A stretch of DNA of 42,842 nucleotides from Schlesneria sp. (GTDB lineage Bacteria > Planctomycetota > Planctomycetia > Planctomycetales > Planctomycetaceae): NCBI GenBank assembly GCA_028291515.1, contig JAQGHU010000061.1, forward strand, positions 1 to 42,842. Direction: 5' to 3'. This document shows positions 18,056 through 26,128 of the stretch, piece after piece. Under the pieces are notes generated by a model. It was given only the letters and a program-made list of their open reading frames with translations, ran no database searches and was not told the DNA's origin. Both the position numbers and the translations under genes were made by a program. Within the stretch, counting starts at the first letter, position 1. The number at the start of each line of letters is the position of its first letter.

Positions 18056-19081
18056 ATGAGTGTTGCCAATGCACCTGTGGAAGCCGTTAGCGCTGAGATG
18101 CTGGAGGCGGAAGCCAAGCAGTTCCAACAGGAATTTGCGGCGGTTCGCCAGGCGGTCGCACGAGTGATCGTCGGTCAGGAGCGTACGATCGAAGCGTCGC
18201 TGACGGCGATCTTCTGCGGCGGCAACGTGCTGCTGGAAGGGGTGCCGGGACTCGGCAAGACCGAGCTTGTGAAGGCCTTGTCGCGAGTGTTGGAGCTTGA
18301 TTTCCGACGCATCCAGTTCACGCCTGACTTGATGCCGGCTGACATCATCGGGACCAGCGTCATGTCGAGCGACGAGCATGGCAAGTATCGGTTCGAATTC
18401 CGCAAGGGACCGATCTTCACGCAGCTGCTGCTGGCGGACGAAATCAACCGCGCCTCACCCAAGACGCAGTCGGCGTTGCTGGAAACGATGCAGGAACATT
18501 CGGTGACGACCAGCGGCACAATGCATCAGTTGAAGGAGCCATTCTTCGTGCTGGCGACGCAGAACCCCATCGAGCAGGAAGGAACCTATCCGCTGCCCGA
18601 AGCACAGTTGGACCGCTTCATGTTCAAAGTGGTGGTGCCCTTCCTGAATCGTGAAGAGCTGAATGAAGTGGTCAGCCGCACGATCTTGAAGACCGCAGTC
18701 GAGGTTCCGAAGATCATCGACGGCGATCGAATCATGACACTGCGCAAGACGCTCGATAAGGTCGTCGTGACGGATGCTCTGCGTGACTATGCTGTGCGGC
18801 TGGTGTTGGCGACTCATCCCGGCACCGACTTCGCGCCGCCACGAGTCCGTCAGTTCGTAAAATGGGGAGCCAGCCCGCGAGCGGCTCAGGCCTTGATTCG
18901 CGCAGCTCGCGTGCGAGCGTTAGCCGAGGGTCGGGCACATGTCGCGTTTGAAGATATCCGGCATTTCGCCTGCGAAGTGCTCGGCCACCGCATGCTGCTC
19001 AACTACGACGGCCAAGCCGAAAACCTCGATCTTGCCGAGTTGGTAGGTGAATGCGTGAAGGGCTTGCAGGAGAGAATGTAG
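18056..19081 (+). CDS. MoxR-family AAA+ ATPase
   Basis: 341 residues from ATG 18056, a typical length for the family. Walker A GVPGLGKTE (62-70), Walker B LLLADE (124-129), sensor 1 ATQNP (167-171) and the MoxR signature PEAQLDRF (181-188) are all present, then a helical lid. MoxR proteins are cytoplasmic AAA+ chaperones that remodel or activate VWA-domain partners, often by helping insert metal cofactors. The two VWA genes directly upstream and the DUF58 and VWA genes downstream are its likely clients. It is the last gene before a 472-bp gap with a large palindrome, which probably ends the operon. Confidence 0.95.
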   Translation: MSVANAPVEAVSAEMLEAEAKQFQQEFAAVRQAVARVIVGQERTIEASLTAIFCGGNVLLEGVPGLGKTELVKALSRVLELDFRRIQFTPDLMPADIIGTSVMSSDEHGKYRFEFRKGPIFTQLLLADEINRASPKTQSALLETMQEHSVTTSGTMHQLKEPFFVLATQNPIEQEGTYPLPEAQLDRFMFKVVVPFLNREELNEVVSRTILKTAVEVPKIIDGDRIMTLRKTLDKVVVTDALRDYAVRLVLATHPGTDFAPPRVRQFVKWGASPRAAQALIRAARVRALAEGRAHVAFEDIRHFACEVLGHRMLLNYDGQAENLDLAELVGECVKGLQERM

Positions 19082-19553
19082 AAGCCGTGTTGATGTCACG
19101 TCTGGGTCGACCCACCTCAAGGCAGATCGATTACAAAACTTTAGGATCATGATCAGGCAGTATTTCAAATCTTATTCTTTCGGCCCAAGGGGCCAGCCGT
19201 TCATTTAGCCCGGGCCCTTCGGCCCGGGAAACAGAATCCACTAACAACTTCTTGAGGCCTGAAGGGCCGGCAGTTCAGTCTTCAAGAGTTGATGTGTCGT
19301 GCTACGGAGTTCAATTCCTTGGGACGGGGACGCCATGTGAGAGGAACGGCCGGCCCTTCAGGCCTCATGAATTGTATTGGGACAGTATGTAACCCGGCCC
19401 AAAAGGGCCGGGCTAAGTGAACTACCGGCCCCTTGGGCCTGAAGAAACGGAAACGAGGCACAAGTAGTTGAAGGTCAGCACAGCGTTTGATGGTGATCTG
19501 CTTGGTTTTCTCTTTTGGTTTATCTGAACTTTGTTTGCGATTGGATTGGGTGA
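19082..19553. other. Gene-free 472-bp region between the two MoxR/VWA gene runs
   Basis: No frame here looks like a real gene. The central part (19176-19445) is the large palindrome listed separately. The last 100 bases before 19554 are T-rich and would be the place for the promoter of the second gene run, but no clear -35/-10 pair stands out. Confidence 0.7.
19176..19445. repeat. 270-bp imperfect palindromic element of nested hairpins
   Basis: Outer arms 19176-19228 and 19393-19445 match as reverse complements over about 53 bp with few mismatches. Inner arms 19252-19280 and 19340-19368, around GGCCTGAAGGGCC, match as well. Each outer arm contains a perfect 8-bp hairpin: CCCGGGCC-cttc-GGCCCGGG at 19209-19228 and CCCGGCCC-aaaa-GGGCCGGG at 19393-19412, whose loops differ. 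The two hairpins flank a non-palindromic centre of about 60 bp. It resembles REP/BIME-type repeats and lies exactly at an operon boundary. Confidence 0.85.
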
Positions 19554-19883
19554 ATGGCGGTTTGTCCGATTTGTCATGCTGAATTTGAATCCCCTCTCGA
19601 GGGGCGGTTGTGTGACCGCTGCGCGGCCGAGGTGATTGCTCACGATATGTATCGTCCGGGCGATTTGCGATTTGTCGGGATCCTGGCGGGGTGGTTGTGT
19701 GCCGCGATCTTGTCGATGCCCGGTGCTTTTTTCGGTTACTACCTGGGTCGGGTCTTTGATCGGGCGTCGACCGGATGCCTGGTCGGTGTGATTGTGATGT
19801 CGCTGATTGGGTTGGGTGTCGGCTACCTGATCGGTCCGCGCATCTGTTTGAAGATGGAAGCTCGTCGTCGGTCTCAAACGTAA
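19554..19883 (+). CDS. Small zinc-ribbon membrane protein
   Basis: 109 residues from ATG 19554. The first 25 residues hold two CxxC pairs, CPIC (4-7) and CDRC (20-23), which should form a zinc ribbon. Two hydrophobic, Gly-rich helices follow (about 40-62 and 71-92), with GLGVGYLIG, like a glycine-zipper hairpin. It may be a small membrane adaptor. It lies 12 bp before the DUF58 gene, so it probably belongs to the MoxR/VWA system. I recognise no named family. Confidence 0.75.
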   Translation: MAVCPICHAEFESPLEGRLCDRCAAEVIAHDMYRPGDLRFVGILAGWLCAAILSMPGAFFGYYLGRVFDRASTGCLVGVIVMSLIGLGVGYLIGPRICLKMEARRRSQT

Positions 19884-19895
19884 CGTTGGAACGTC

Positions 19896-20792
19896 ATGGA
19901 TAACACCAGTCAATTCACGTCGCTGCTGACAAACGCGACGCTCTCACGTGTGGAGCGGATGCGGATGCTGCCGATGCGCCGTCGCACCAATCGCAGTCGC
20001 GGTGAACATCTGGCCGGGAAGGGTGGCACCAGCACCGAGTTCAACGACTACCGTGACTACGTCGCGGGCGACGACATGCGCTATGTCGACTGGAATATCT
20101 TCTCACGCTTGAATCGTCCTTATGTGAAGCAGTATCGCCACGAAGAAGAAATGCATGTCGTGGTGCTGGTCGACGCGTCGGCCTCGATGCAGTTTGGTGA
20201 CAAGTTCCAACGAGCCAAGCAACTGGCCGCATGCTTTGCCGTGATGGGTCTGCTGAACATCGAAAAGGTCAGCGTATTTGCCTGCCAGCACGCGGGCCAG
20301 ACTCCACTGATCCTGTCGCCCTGCACCGGCCGGATCAGCATGAAACGCGTCTTCAAGTTTCTGGAAGACATTCCCCCCGGCGGCGACTTTCCGATTGAAC
20401 AAGCAGTCGAATCGGTGCTGATTCAACATCGTGGCCGCGGCATCGCCGTGCTGCTGTCCGACTTCCTGACGTTCGGCGCGATGGAGCGGCCGATGAACAT
20501 GCTGTTCAGTGCCGGCCTGGAAGTCTTCGCCGTGCAGCTACTCAGCGGGATCGAACTCAATCCCGAGTTGACGGGTGATCTGCGATTCGTCGACTCCGAG
20601 AACGGCCACACGCTGGATGTCTCATCGGTGGGCGATCTGCTCGGCTTTTATCACGAACATCTGAACGGCTTGCAGGACTACCTTTCGACGCTCTGTCGTC
20701 AACGCAGCGGTCGCTTCATCTGTCTCGATTCGTCGCAAGCGATCGATGACATCCTGTTTGATGTGCTGAAGCGCAAAGGATGGGTCCAATGA
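19896..20792 (+). CDS. DUF58 domain protein (VWA-like, MoxR partner)
   Basis: 298 residues from ATG 19896. The DUF58 hallmark YRDYVAGDDMRYVDWN spans 52-67 and is followed by a VWA-type core with a MIDAS DASASM (93-98). No membrane segment is visible, so it is likely cytoplasmic. DUF58 proteins are almost always encoded beside a MoxR ATPase and are thought to be its partner or adaptor. Here it lies one gene after moxR and one gene before the BatA-like protein, the usual order MoxR-DUF58-BatA apart from the inserted palindrome and zinc-ribbon gene. Confidence 0.95.
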   Translation: MDNTSQFTSLLTNATLSRVERMRMLPMRRRTNRSRGEHLAGKGGTSTEFNDYRDYVAGDDMRYVDWNIFSRLNRPYVKQYRHEEEMHVVVLVDASASMQFGDKFQRAKQLAACFAVMGLLNIEKVSVFACQHAGQTPLILSPCTGRISMKRVFKFLEDIPPGGDFPIEQAVESVLIQHRGRGIAVLLSDFLTFGAMERPMNMLFSAGLEVFAVQLLSGIELNPELTGDLRFVDSENGHTLDVSSVGDLLGFYHEHLNGLQDYLSTLCRQRSGRFICLDSSQAIDDILFDVLKRKGWVQ

Positions 20793-20800
20793 TGACAGGG

Positions 20801-20930
20801 AATTGCAAATTGATGATTGCAAATTGCAGATTGCAAATTGGAAGAAGTGAAGAAGTGGAGATGTTGGCTGGGGTCTTCTCTGCTCTTCCTCAATTTTCAA
20901 TTTTCAATTTGCATTTCGCAATTTGCAATG
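20801..20930. repeat. AATTGCAAATT repeat pair in opposite orientation
   Basis: 20801-20840 holds repeated ATTGCAAATTG units, and 20891-20930 holds the complementary form (CAATTTGCATTTCGCAATTTGC), so the two can pair across 50 bp. A third copy occurs at 28204-28243. The repeat is AT-rich against a GC-rich background and lies in the only real gap (about 160 bp) inside the second gene run. Confidence 0.8.
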
Positions 20931-20952
20931 TCTTCTCTCAAAGGGGAATCCG

Positions 20953-22821
20953 ATGAACTTCCCCGGCTTCTCCGCCTTAATCCACGCCTGGTGGTTTCTA
21001 CTGCTGATCCCGCTGATCATTTTTTACTTCCTGAAGCTGCGTCGGCCGCGGATGGAGATTCCGTCGCTCGCGTTATGGCGGCAGGTGGTCAACGATCAAC
21101 GCGTGAATTCACCGTTCCAGAAGTTCAAACGGAACCTGCTGCTGCTGTTTCAGATTCTGTTGCTCTGCTGCTTGGTGCTGGCCGCGATGCAGCCGTACCT
21201 GTCGAGTGGCACTCAGCAACATCAGAACCTGCCGGTGCTGATCGACACCTCCGCCAGTATGGGAGCGTTAGACGGCCCCGGTGGTAAGTCACGCCTGGAC
21301 GAGGCGAAAGAGAAAGTCAGCAAGTTGATCGACGATCTGCTGCCGGGTCAGCAGTTGTGCTTGATCTCGGTCAATGGTGGGGCGCGTCGCTTGACGGACT
21401 TCACCAGCAACAAACGACTGCTGCACGAATCGCTCTCTCAACTGAAGGTCAGTCAGGTTGCCAGCCACCTGGAAGATGGATTCCGCTTGGCTCAAGCCTT
21501 GTCGCGAGCATTCCCCATCGATTCGGTGATGTTGTTGTCCGATGGAAATGTTCCTCACGAAGTCGAATTTGAGTTGCCCTTCAAACTGAACTTTCAGCGA
21601 CTGAAGGCGGGCGGGCCGAACATCGGGATCACCGACCTAAACGCTCGTCGATCACGGAACGGTTGGGATGTGTTCGCTCGTGTCGAAGGATCGAAGGATG
21701 CGAAAACACTGGCCGAGTATGAGCTGCTGCAGAACGGGCAGGTGATCAAGTCGGACTCAATTTCGATCGAAGGAACGAAGGCCGAGCGGTTGGTGTTTAA
21801 GGTGGCGGCAGAGGTGGCGATTTCGATCGAAGTTCGTATTAAACCCGATGGGTTCGATTCGCTGCAGTCCGACAACGTCGCCTATCTGGACTTGCCCAAG
21901 CCCCGGCCACTGGCGGTCTATTGTCCCACGGACATGGAGAGTTTCCGCAAGGCATTGGCGATCATTCCGGATATCAACCTCTATCCTGGGGACGAGGGAT
22001 CGCCGACCGCCGTCGATCTGAAGTTCGCTCAAGGCCCGCTGTCCTCAGGCCCGGAAGCGCGAGTGAACTTCAACGTGGGATATGTTCCCGATGACATTGC
22101 CTCGTTGGTCGAAATTGAATCCGGCCTGGCCGATATTGTCGACTGGCAACGGACGGCTCCGCTGCTACAGCACGTGCAGTTGCTCGACGTGCAAATCGGC
22201 GATCAGCCCAAACTGACCAAGGGCGTGACCGAGCGAGACTTTGAACTGGCCGGCTATGAGATCTTGGCTCAATCGCGCACCGGACCATTGATCCTGGAGC
22301 GAAGCGGCGGTGGTCGAACGGACTTTCAGTTCCTGTTTCATCCCGATCGGTCATCGCTGGTCTATCGCGTCGGCTTTCCCATCTTGGTGCAGAACGCAGC
22401 TCAGGTGGCGTTGACTCGTGCGGCTCTCTCCGAAGCGAAGGCTCTTCCAGCCGGATCGTTGCCGCCGCGAAAGGTGCAGCCCGAAACCGAGTATCGTGTC
22501 TCGGGGCCGGAAGGCTTCACGGACTCGGCCAAGAGCGACAAGGATGGTTTCCTGATGGGACTGGGGGCTCCCTACGTCGGCATGTATGAAGTGACCGGCG
22601 AATCCGAGCCGCAGCGGATCGGGGTCAGCTTGCTGTCGTCTCAAGAATCGTCAATGAGTTCCGTCGAGAAATTGAACTTCCCCGAAGTCTCTGTCGGTGC
22701 GGCGACCCAAACCGTGAAGACCGACCAACCGCTGTGGGGTTGGTTTGCGTTCGCGGGGTTATTGTTCTTGATCCTGGAGTGGTGGTACTTCCAGAAGAAG
22801 CCCGCGGGAGTTCCAGGATGA
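20953..22821 (+). CDS. BatA-like VWA membrane protein
   Basis: 622 residues. ATG 20953 is chosen because AAGGGGAA sits at 20941-20948; the frame opens earlier but upstream codons lie in the AATTGC repeat. The N-terminus has the aerotolerance-regulator (BatA) layout: two membrane helices (about 8-28 and 61-80) with RRPRMEIPSL between them. A VWA domain follows with MIDAS DTSAS (98-102). A large periplasmic domain of about 400 residues comes next, and a last membrane helix (about 596-616) ends the protein. BatA/VWA proteins sit at the inner membrane and work with MoxR. Its stop overlaps the next ATG (ATGA). Confidence 0.9.
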   Translation: MNFPGFSALIHAWWFLLLIPLIIFYFLKLRRPRMEIPSLALWRQVVNDQRVNSPFQKFKRNLLLLFQILLLCCLVLAAMQPYLSSGTQQHQNLPVLIDTSASMGALDGPGGKSRLDEAKEKVSKLIDDLLPGQQLCLISVNGGARRLTDFTSNKRLLHESLSQLKVSQVASHLEDGFRLAQALSRAFPIDSVMLLSDGNVPHEVEFELPFKLNFQRLKAGGPNIGITDLNARRSRNGWDVFARVEGSKDAKTLAEYELLQNGQVIKSDSISIEGTKAERLVFKVAAEVAISIEVRIKPDGFDSLQSDNVAYLDLPKPRPLAVYCPTDMESFRKALAIIPDINLYPGDEGSPTAVDLKFAQGPLSSGPEARVNFNVGYVPDDIASLVEIESGLADIVDWQRTAPLLQHVQLLDVQIGDQPKLTKGVTERDFELAGYEILAQSRTGPLILERSGGGRTDFQFLFHPDRSSLVYRVGFPILVQNAAQVALTRAALSEAKALPAGSLPPRKVQPETEYRVSGPEGFTDSAKSDKDGFLMGLGAPYVGMYEVTGESEPQRIGVSLLSSQESSMSSVEKLNFPEVSVGAATQTVKTDQPLWGWFAFAGLLFLILEWWYFQKKPAGVPG

Positions 22822-24995
22822 ACGCCTTCATTGTGTTGAACCGCTGTTCTCGATTTCGACGTTGGGGCCTTACCGTTGGTTTGTTCGCATTGCTGCTGCA
22901 GCTTGGCGGCGCGACGGCGCGGGCTCAGGAAAAGCCGATCGAGATCGAGCAGTCGGGGATGCAGCCCACGATCCAGGTCGGTCGCCCGATCCCGACCTGG
23001 TGGGACGTTAAGATCCGCGGCAGTGCGTTGGTCGAGGGACGGATCGAATTCCAGTTGAAGAACATGTCGAAGCTGCTGGCAACCGTCACGACGGAAGACC
23101 TCGCGCTGACGGGGCCTCAACAGCGTATCAAGGTGATGCTGCCTCCGATCAGTGACGATGAAACGATCGATCAACTGCAGTTGCAGATCAAGTTTCATGG
23201 GAAGCGATTCAACCAGGATCTCGGCTCGCACATCCTGCGCGTGGCGATGTCGAAGTCGCGATCGTTCATGGTGCTGATGGGCGTGTCGCGACTCACCCCG
23301 AAGCGATCCGCGGAAAGGGACCGGATCAATCGACGCCTGGCGTTTGAGTCCATGGCCACCGGGTTGGACGATTCGGTCAAGACGATCGTCACGTCTCTGG
23401 AACCGGCGGATATGCCCCAGGAGCCACTGGGCTATTGTGCCTACGAACTGGTGGTGCTGACGGGCCCCGAGTTCAGAGCGCTCAAGAAGCCGCAGTTGGA
23501 AGCGCTCGCCGCTTGGGTTCGTGCCGGGGGCAGCTTGTATCTGGAGCCGACGGGTGTTCTGGAAACATATCACGTGGAGTTCCTGCGGAATCTGACGGCA
23601 TTTGGTCCCAGCGATCTGGTGATTCAACCCGATTCGAAGGGACGATTGATTCCCGGCACGATCTGGAATGACGAACGATTGCTGCTGTTGCGAAATGGCT
23701 TGGGGCGGATTGCCTTGCGAGTCGATGATGAACATCCCGATGAAACCTTTGAGACGCCCGCCTGGCGAGAGGCGACCGCCTTCTTATGGAGACTGCATGC
23801 CAAGCAGATTCAGATGGTCAAAGAGACTCCAAAGTTGCGGATGAGTGAACTGCTGGGAATGAACCAAGTCGACACTCCCGTGGGTCAATTCACGATCCAG
23901 TCGGGACGACTGTCGCTCCCGTTGCTGACATCGACGACGGAGTTGCTCGACTGGCTGATGCCGGACGGCGTGCGGATGGTCCCGTTGTGGGTGCTGGCCG
24001 CCATCCTGTTTTCGTTTGTGATTGTAATTGGCCCGGTCGACTACTTCGTCCTGGGCAAACTGAAGGCTCGAAAGTTTACCTGGATCACGTTTCCACTGGC
24101 CACTTTGTTGGTCACGGGTTTGACGGTCTGGATCACGAATCGGTACATGTCGTCGTCGGAAACGCGTCGCGGAATGGTGTTGCAGGATCTCGGCGAGGAC
24201 GGCTCGATCGTTCGCTCCAGTCGCTTTGAACTGCTGTTCATTGCCTCGACGCGGTCGATCACGACTGACGTGCGCAAGGGGGTGTTTTCGGTGTTGGGCA
24301 AGGGGCAGCCGATCAATGAAGATCAATTGTTCCAGGCGCAGATGTCGTCTCGAATGATTCGTCGCGGTCGTGGAATGGGAGAGGTGACCGAGAAGAAATC
24401 GCCTCAAATGGCAGGTCGCATTCCGACCGAGTTCACCGTGACGCAAGAGCTGGCCAAGTGGACGCCTCAGTTGAACCGCCTGTTCTGGATTCCCGGGCCC
24501 GCGCAGGAAAACAAGATTGACTGGCAAGCTCTGTCGGATGGCGTCACCGATGAAATGCTGCAAAATCACAATCTGTCCGGCGAATTTCAAGGGTTGATCA
24601 TACAGCAGTTTGGTCCCCAGACGCTGGTGGCGTGTCTGGCTGGGCAGACGAGATGGGCATTCAATCAGCATCAGTCTGGCTGGCGGGAGCGGAACGGCGG
24701 ACAATTTTACCCTGTGAGTCCTTACCATCCCATCAATGGGTTGTATCAGCAGCCGCAGCTCCCGGGAGAGATGCAGCACCAGCCGCAAATGTTTCGCTGG
24801 TTGTATCAGCATTCGGTCGCTGCCTCTTTTGGGCTGTTCACGGTAACCTCGCAAATTGGTCCGACGGGCGGAGCCGACCTGAACGACCTGCCGATCATGG
24901 ATGACACCGATCCCGACCAGCGACTGTTGATCGTGGTTGTCCCGCGCGAGGACGACTATCTGGTCTATCGGAAGCTGATTCGCAAACGGAAATAG
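22818..24995 (+). CDS. Large exported membrane protein of the MoxR/BatA cluster
   Basis: 725 residues. ATG 22818 overlaps the stop of the BatA-like gene by four bases, which fixes the start and shows coupling. A signal peptide (about 1-36, ending ATARAQ) leads to an exported domain. Two membrane helices lie near 389-411 and 421-441, the first containing VIGPVDYFVLGK. Residues 200-270 read like a GATase1-type fold (ELVVLTGPEFRAL, WVRAGGSLYLEP) without a visible catalytic cysteine. The last 280 residues are of unknown type. Proteins with this layout follow BatA-like genes in many planctomycete and related clusters. Function is unknown; it is probably a periplasmic partner of the VWA proteins. 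Confidence 0.85.
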   Translation: MNAFIVLNRCSRFRRWGLTVGLFALLLQLGGATARAQEKPIEIEQSGMQPTIQVGRPIPTWWDVKIRGSALVEGRIEFQLKNMSKLLATVTTEDLALTGPQQRIKVMLPPISDDETIDQLQLQIKFHGKRFNQDLGSHILRVAMSKSRSFMVLMGVSRLTPKRSAERDRINRRLAFESMATGLDDSVKTIVTSLEPADMPQEPLGYCAYELVVLTGPEFRALKKPQLEALAAWVRAGGSLYLEPTGVLETYHVEFLRNLTAFGPSDLVIQPDSKGRLIPGTIWNDERLLLLRNGLGRIALRVDDEHPDETFETPAWREATAFLWRLHAKQIQMVKETPKLRMSELLGMNQVDTPVGQFTIQSGRLSLPLLTSTTELLDWLMPDGVRMVPLWVLAAILFSFVIVIGPVDYFVLGKLKARKFTWITFPLATLLVTGLTVWITNRYMSSSETRRGMVLQDLGEDGSIVRSSRFELLFIASTRSITTDVRKGVFSVLGKGQPINEDQLFQAQMSSRMIRRGRGMGEVTEKKSPQMAGRIPTEFTVTQELAKWTPQLNRLFWIPGPAQENKIDWQALSDGVTDEMLQNHNLSGEFQGLIIQQFGPQTLVACLAGQTRWAFNQHQSGWRERNGGQFYPVSPYHPINGLYQQPQLPGEMQHQPQMFRWLYQHSVAASFGLFTVTSQIGPTGGADLNDLPIMDDTDPDQRLLIVVVPREDDYLVYRKLIRKRK

Positions 24996-24997
24996 AA

Positions 24998-26014
24998 TTG
25001 GACGTGGTGAACGACATTTCAAATACGGAGGATCCGGCAGCGCAGCCACAACCCAGCCTGCTAGCTCGCTGGTGGCCCGCGATCAAATGGACGTTGTTCG
25101 CGGCGACGATGTATTTCGTCGGCAAGCGAGCCGTCGCGCTCTGGCAGTCGAGCCCCCCGACGGAGTTGCGTGTCGATGTCTGGTGGTTGATTCCCGCCGC
25201 GGCGCTGTATCTGATCGGCTGGTTCCCTTCGATCTGGTTCTGGCATGCGTTGCTCAAACGATTGGATCAGCACGCCGGCGCGTACGAGACGACTCGCGCT
25301 TACTTCATCGGGCATCTGGGCAAGTACGTTCCGGGCAAAGCGATGGTGCTGTTGATCCGAGGTGCGTTGCTGAAACAGGCCAATGTCAGTCCGGTTCTGG
25401 CCGCGCTGACAGCGGCTTACGAAACCTTGGTATCGATGGCGGCGGCGGTGGCGATCTCGGTCGCCCTAGCCCCTTTGGTGATTCCCGACGCCATGTGGGA
25501 ACGTCTGCCATCTTACCTCCACTTTCTGCGGCAGCAGCCATTTTGGGTTCCGTTGCTCGTCGTGATCGCCACTGTGGTGAGCACCCCATTCAGTGCGTGG
25601 TTGTTTACTCGAGTGGGACGCAAAGCGTTGCCGCGCGGAACCGAAGCGCCGGCCGTGGGGATCACAGCGACGCTGGTGCTGCAGGGCTTGGCGGTGACAT
25701 CGCTCAGCTGGATCTGCAATGCGTTCAGTCTGGGTTGCACGATTCAATCGATCTCCGATGAACAAGTGAATCTGTCTCAATTTCCGGTCTGGCTGGCCAG
25801 CGTGACACTGTCGACCTTTCTCGGCTTCGTGGTCCTGATCGCCCCCGGCGGGCTGGGCGTCCGCGAATGGGTGCTGGTTGAGGTTTTAAAGGATCAGCCC
25901 TCCATTGGAAGTGATAAAGCCATCGTTGCCGCCGGCCTGTTGCGGCTCGTCTGGTTCGTTTCGGAACTAATCATCGCAGGGGTGCTGTATCCGATTAAGC
26001 CTCGGCGAATGTAG
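24998..26014 (+). CDS. Lysylphosphatidylglycerol-synthase-type flippase-like membrane protein
   Basis: 338 residues. TTG 24998 lies 2 bp after the previous stop; GTG at 25004 and 25007 are equally possible starts. Seven to eight hydrophobic helices and the motifs GKYVPGKAMVLLIRG and APGGLGVRE are those of the LPG_synthase_TM (UPF0104/AglD) superfamily, whose members move lipids or lipid-linked sugars across the membrane. No catalytic acyltransferase part is fused. It ends the gene run and may link it to envelope lipid transport. Its stop codon is the first three bases of the 117-bp inverted repeat. Confidence 0.88.
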   Translation: MDVVNDISNTEDPAAQPQPSLLARWWPAIKWTLFAATMYFVGKRAVALWQSSPPTELRVDVWWLIPAAALYLIGWFPSIWFWHALLKRLDQHAGAYETTRAYFIGHLGKYVPGKAMVLLIRGALLKQANVSPVLAALTAAYETLVSMAAAVAISVALAPLVIPDAMWERLPSYLHFLRQQPFWVPLLVVIATVVSTPFSAWLFTRVGRKALPRGTEAPAVGITATLVLQGLAVTSLSWICNAFSLGCTIQSISDEQVNLSQFPVWLASVTLSTFLGFVVLIAPGGLGVREWVLVEVLKDQPSIGSDKAIVAAGLLRLVWFVSELIIAGVLYPIKPRRM

Positions 26015-26128
26015 ACGGCACACTCCGTGTGCCGAAGGTATTCATTATTCTGATGCACTTCATGATCGATGAATCTGTTGATGATTGATCGTTACTTGAA
26101 AACTTCGGCACACGGAGTGTGCCTTCTA
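26012..26128. repeat. 117-bp inverted repeat joining the stops of two convergent genes
   Basis: Arm 26012-26037 (TAGACGGCACACTCCGTGTG...) and arm 26103-26128 are reverse complements at 25 of 26 positions. Each arm also forms its own hairpin, GGCACAC-TCC-GTGTGCC at 26017-26033 and its mirror at 26107-26123. The outer ends are the TAG stops of the flippase-like gene (26012-26014) and, on the other strand, of the ABC exporter (26126-26128). It may be a two-way terminator or RNA 3'-end stabiliser, although no long T-run follows either hairpin. Confidence 0.88.

Noticed and set aside
20801-20930. CRISPR array
   Set aside because: Units are short, irregular, AT-rich, without uniform spacers, and no cas genes are nearby.
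23784-25049. 421-residue minus-strand open frame
   Set aside because: Antisense to the 725-residue exported protein gene and rich in Arg, Gln and His; no motif.
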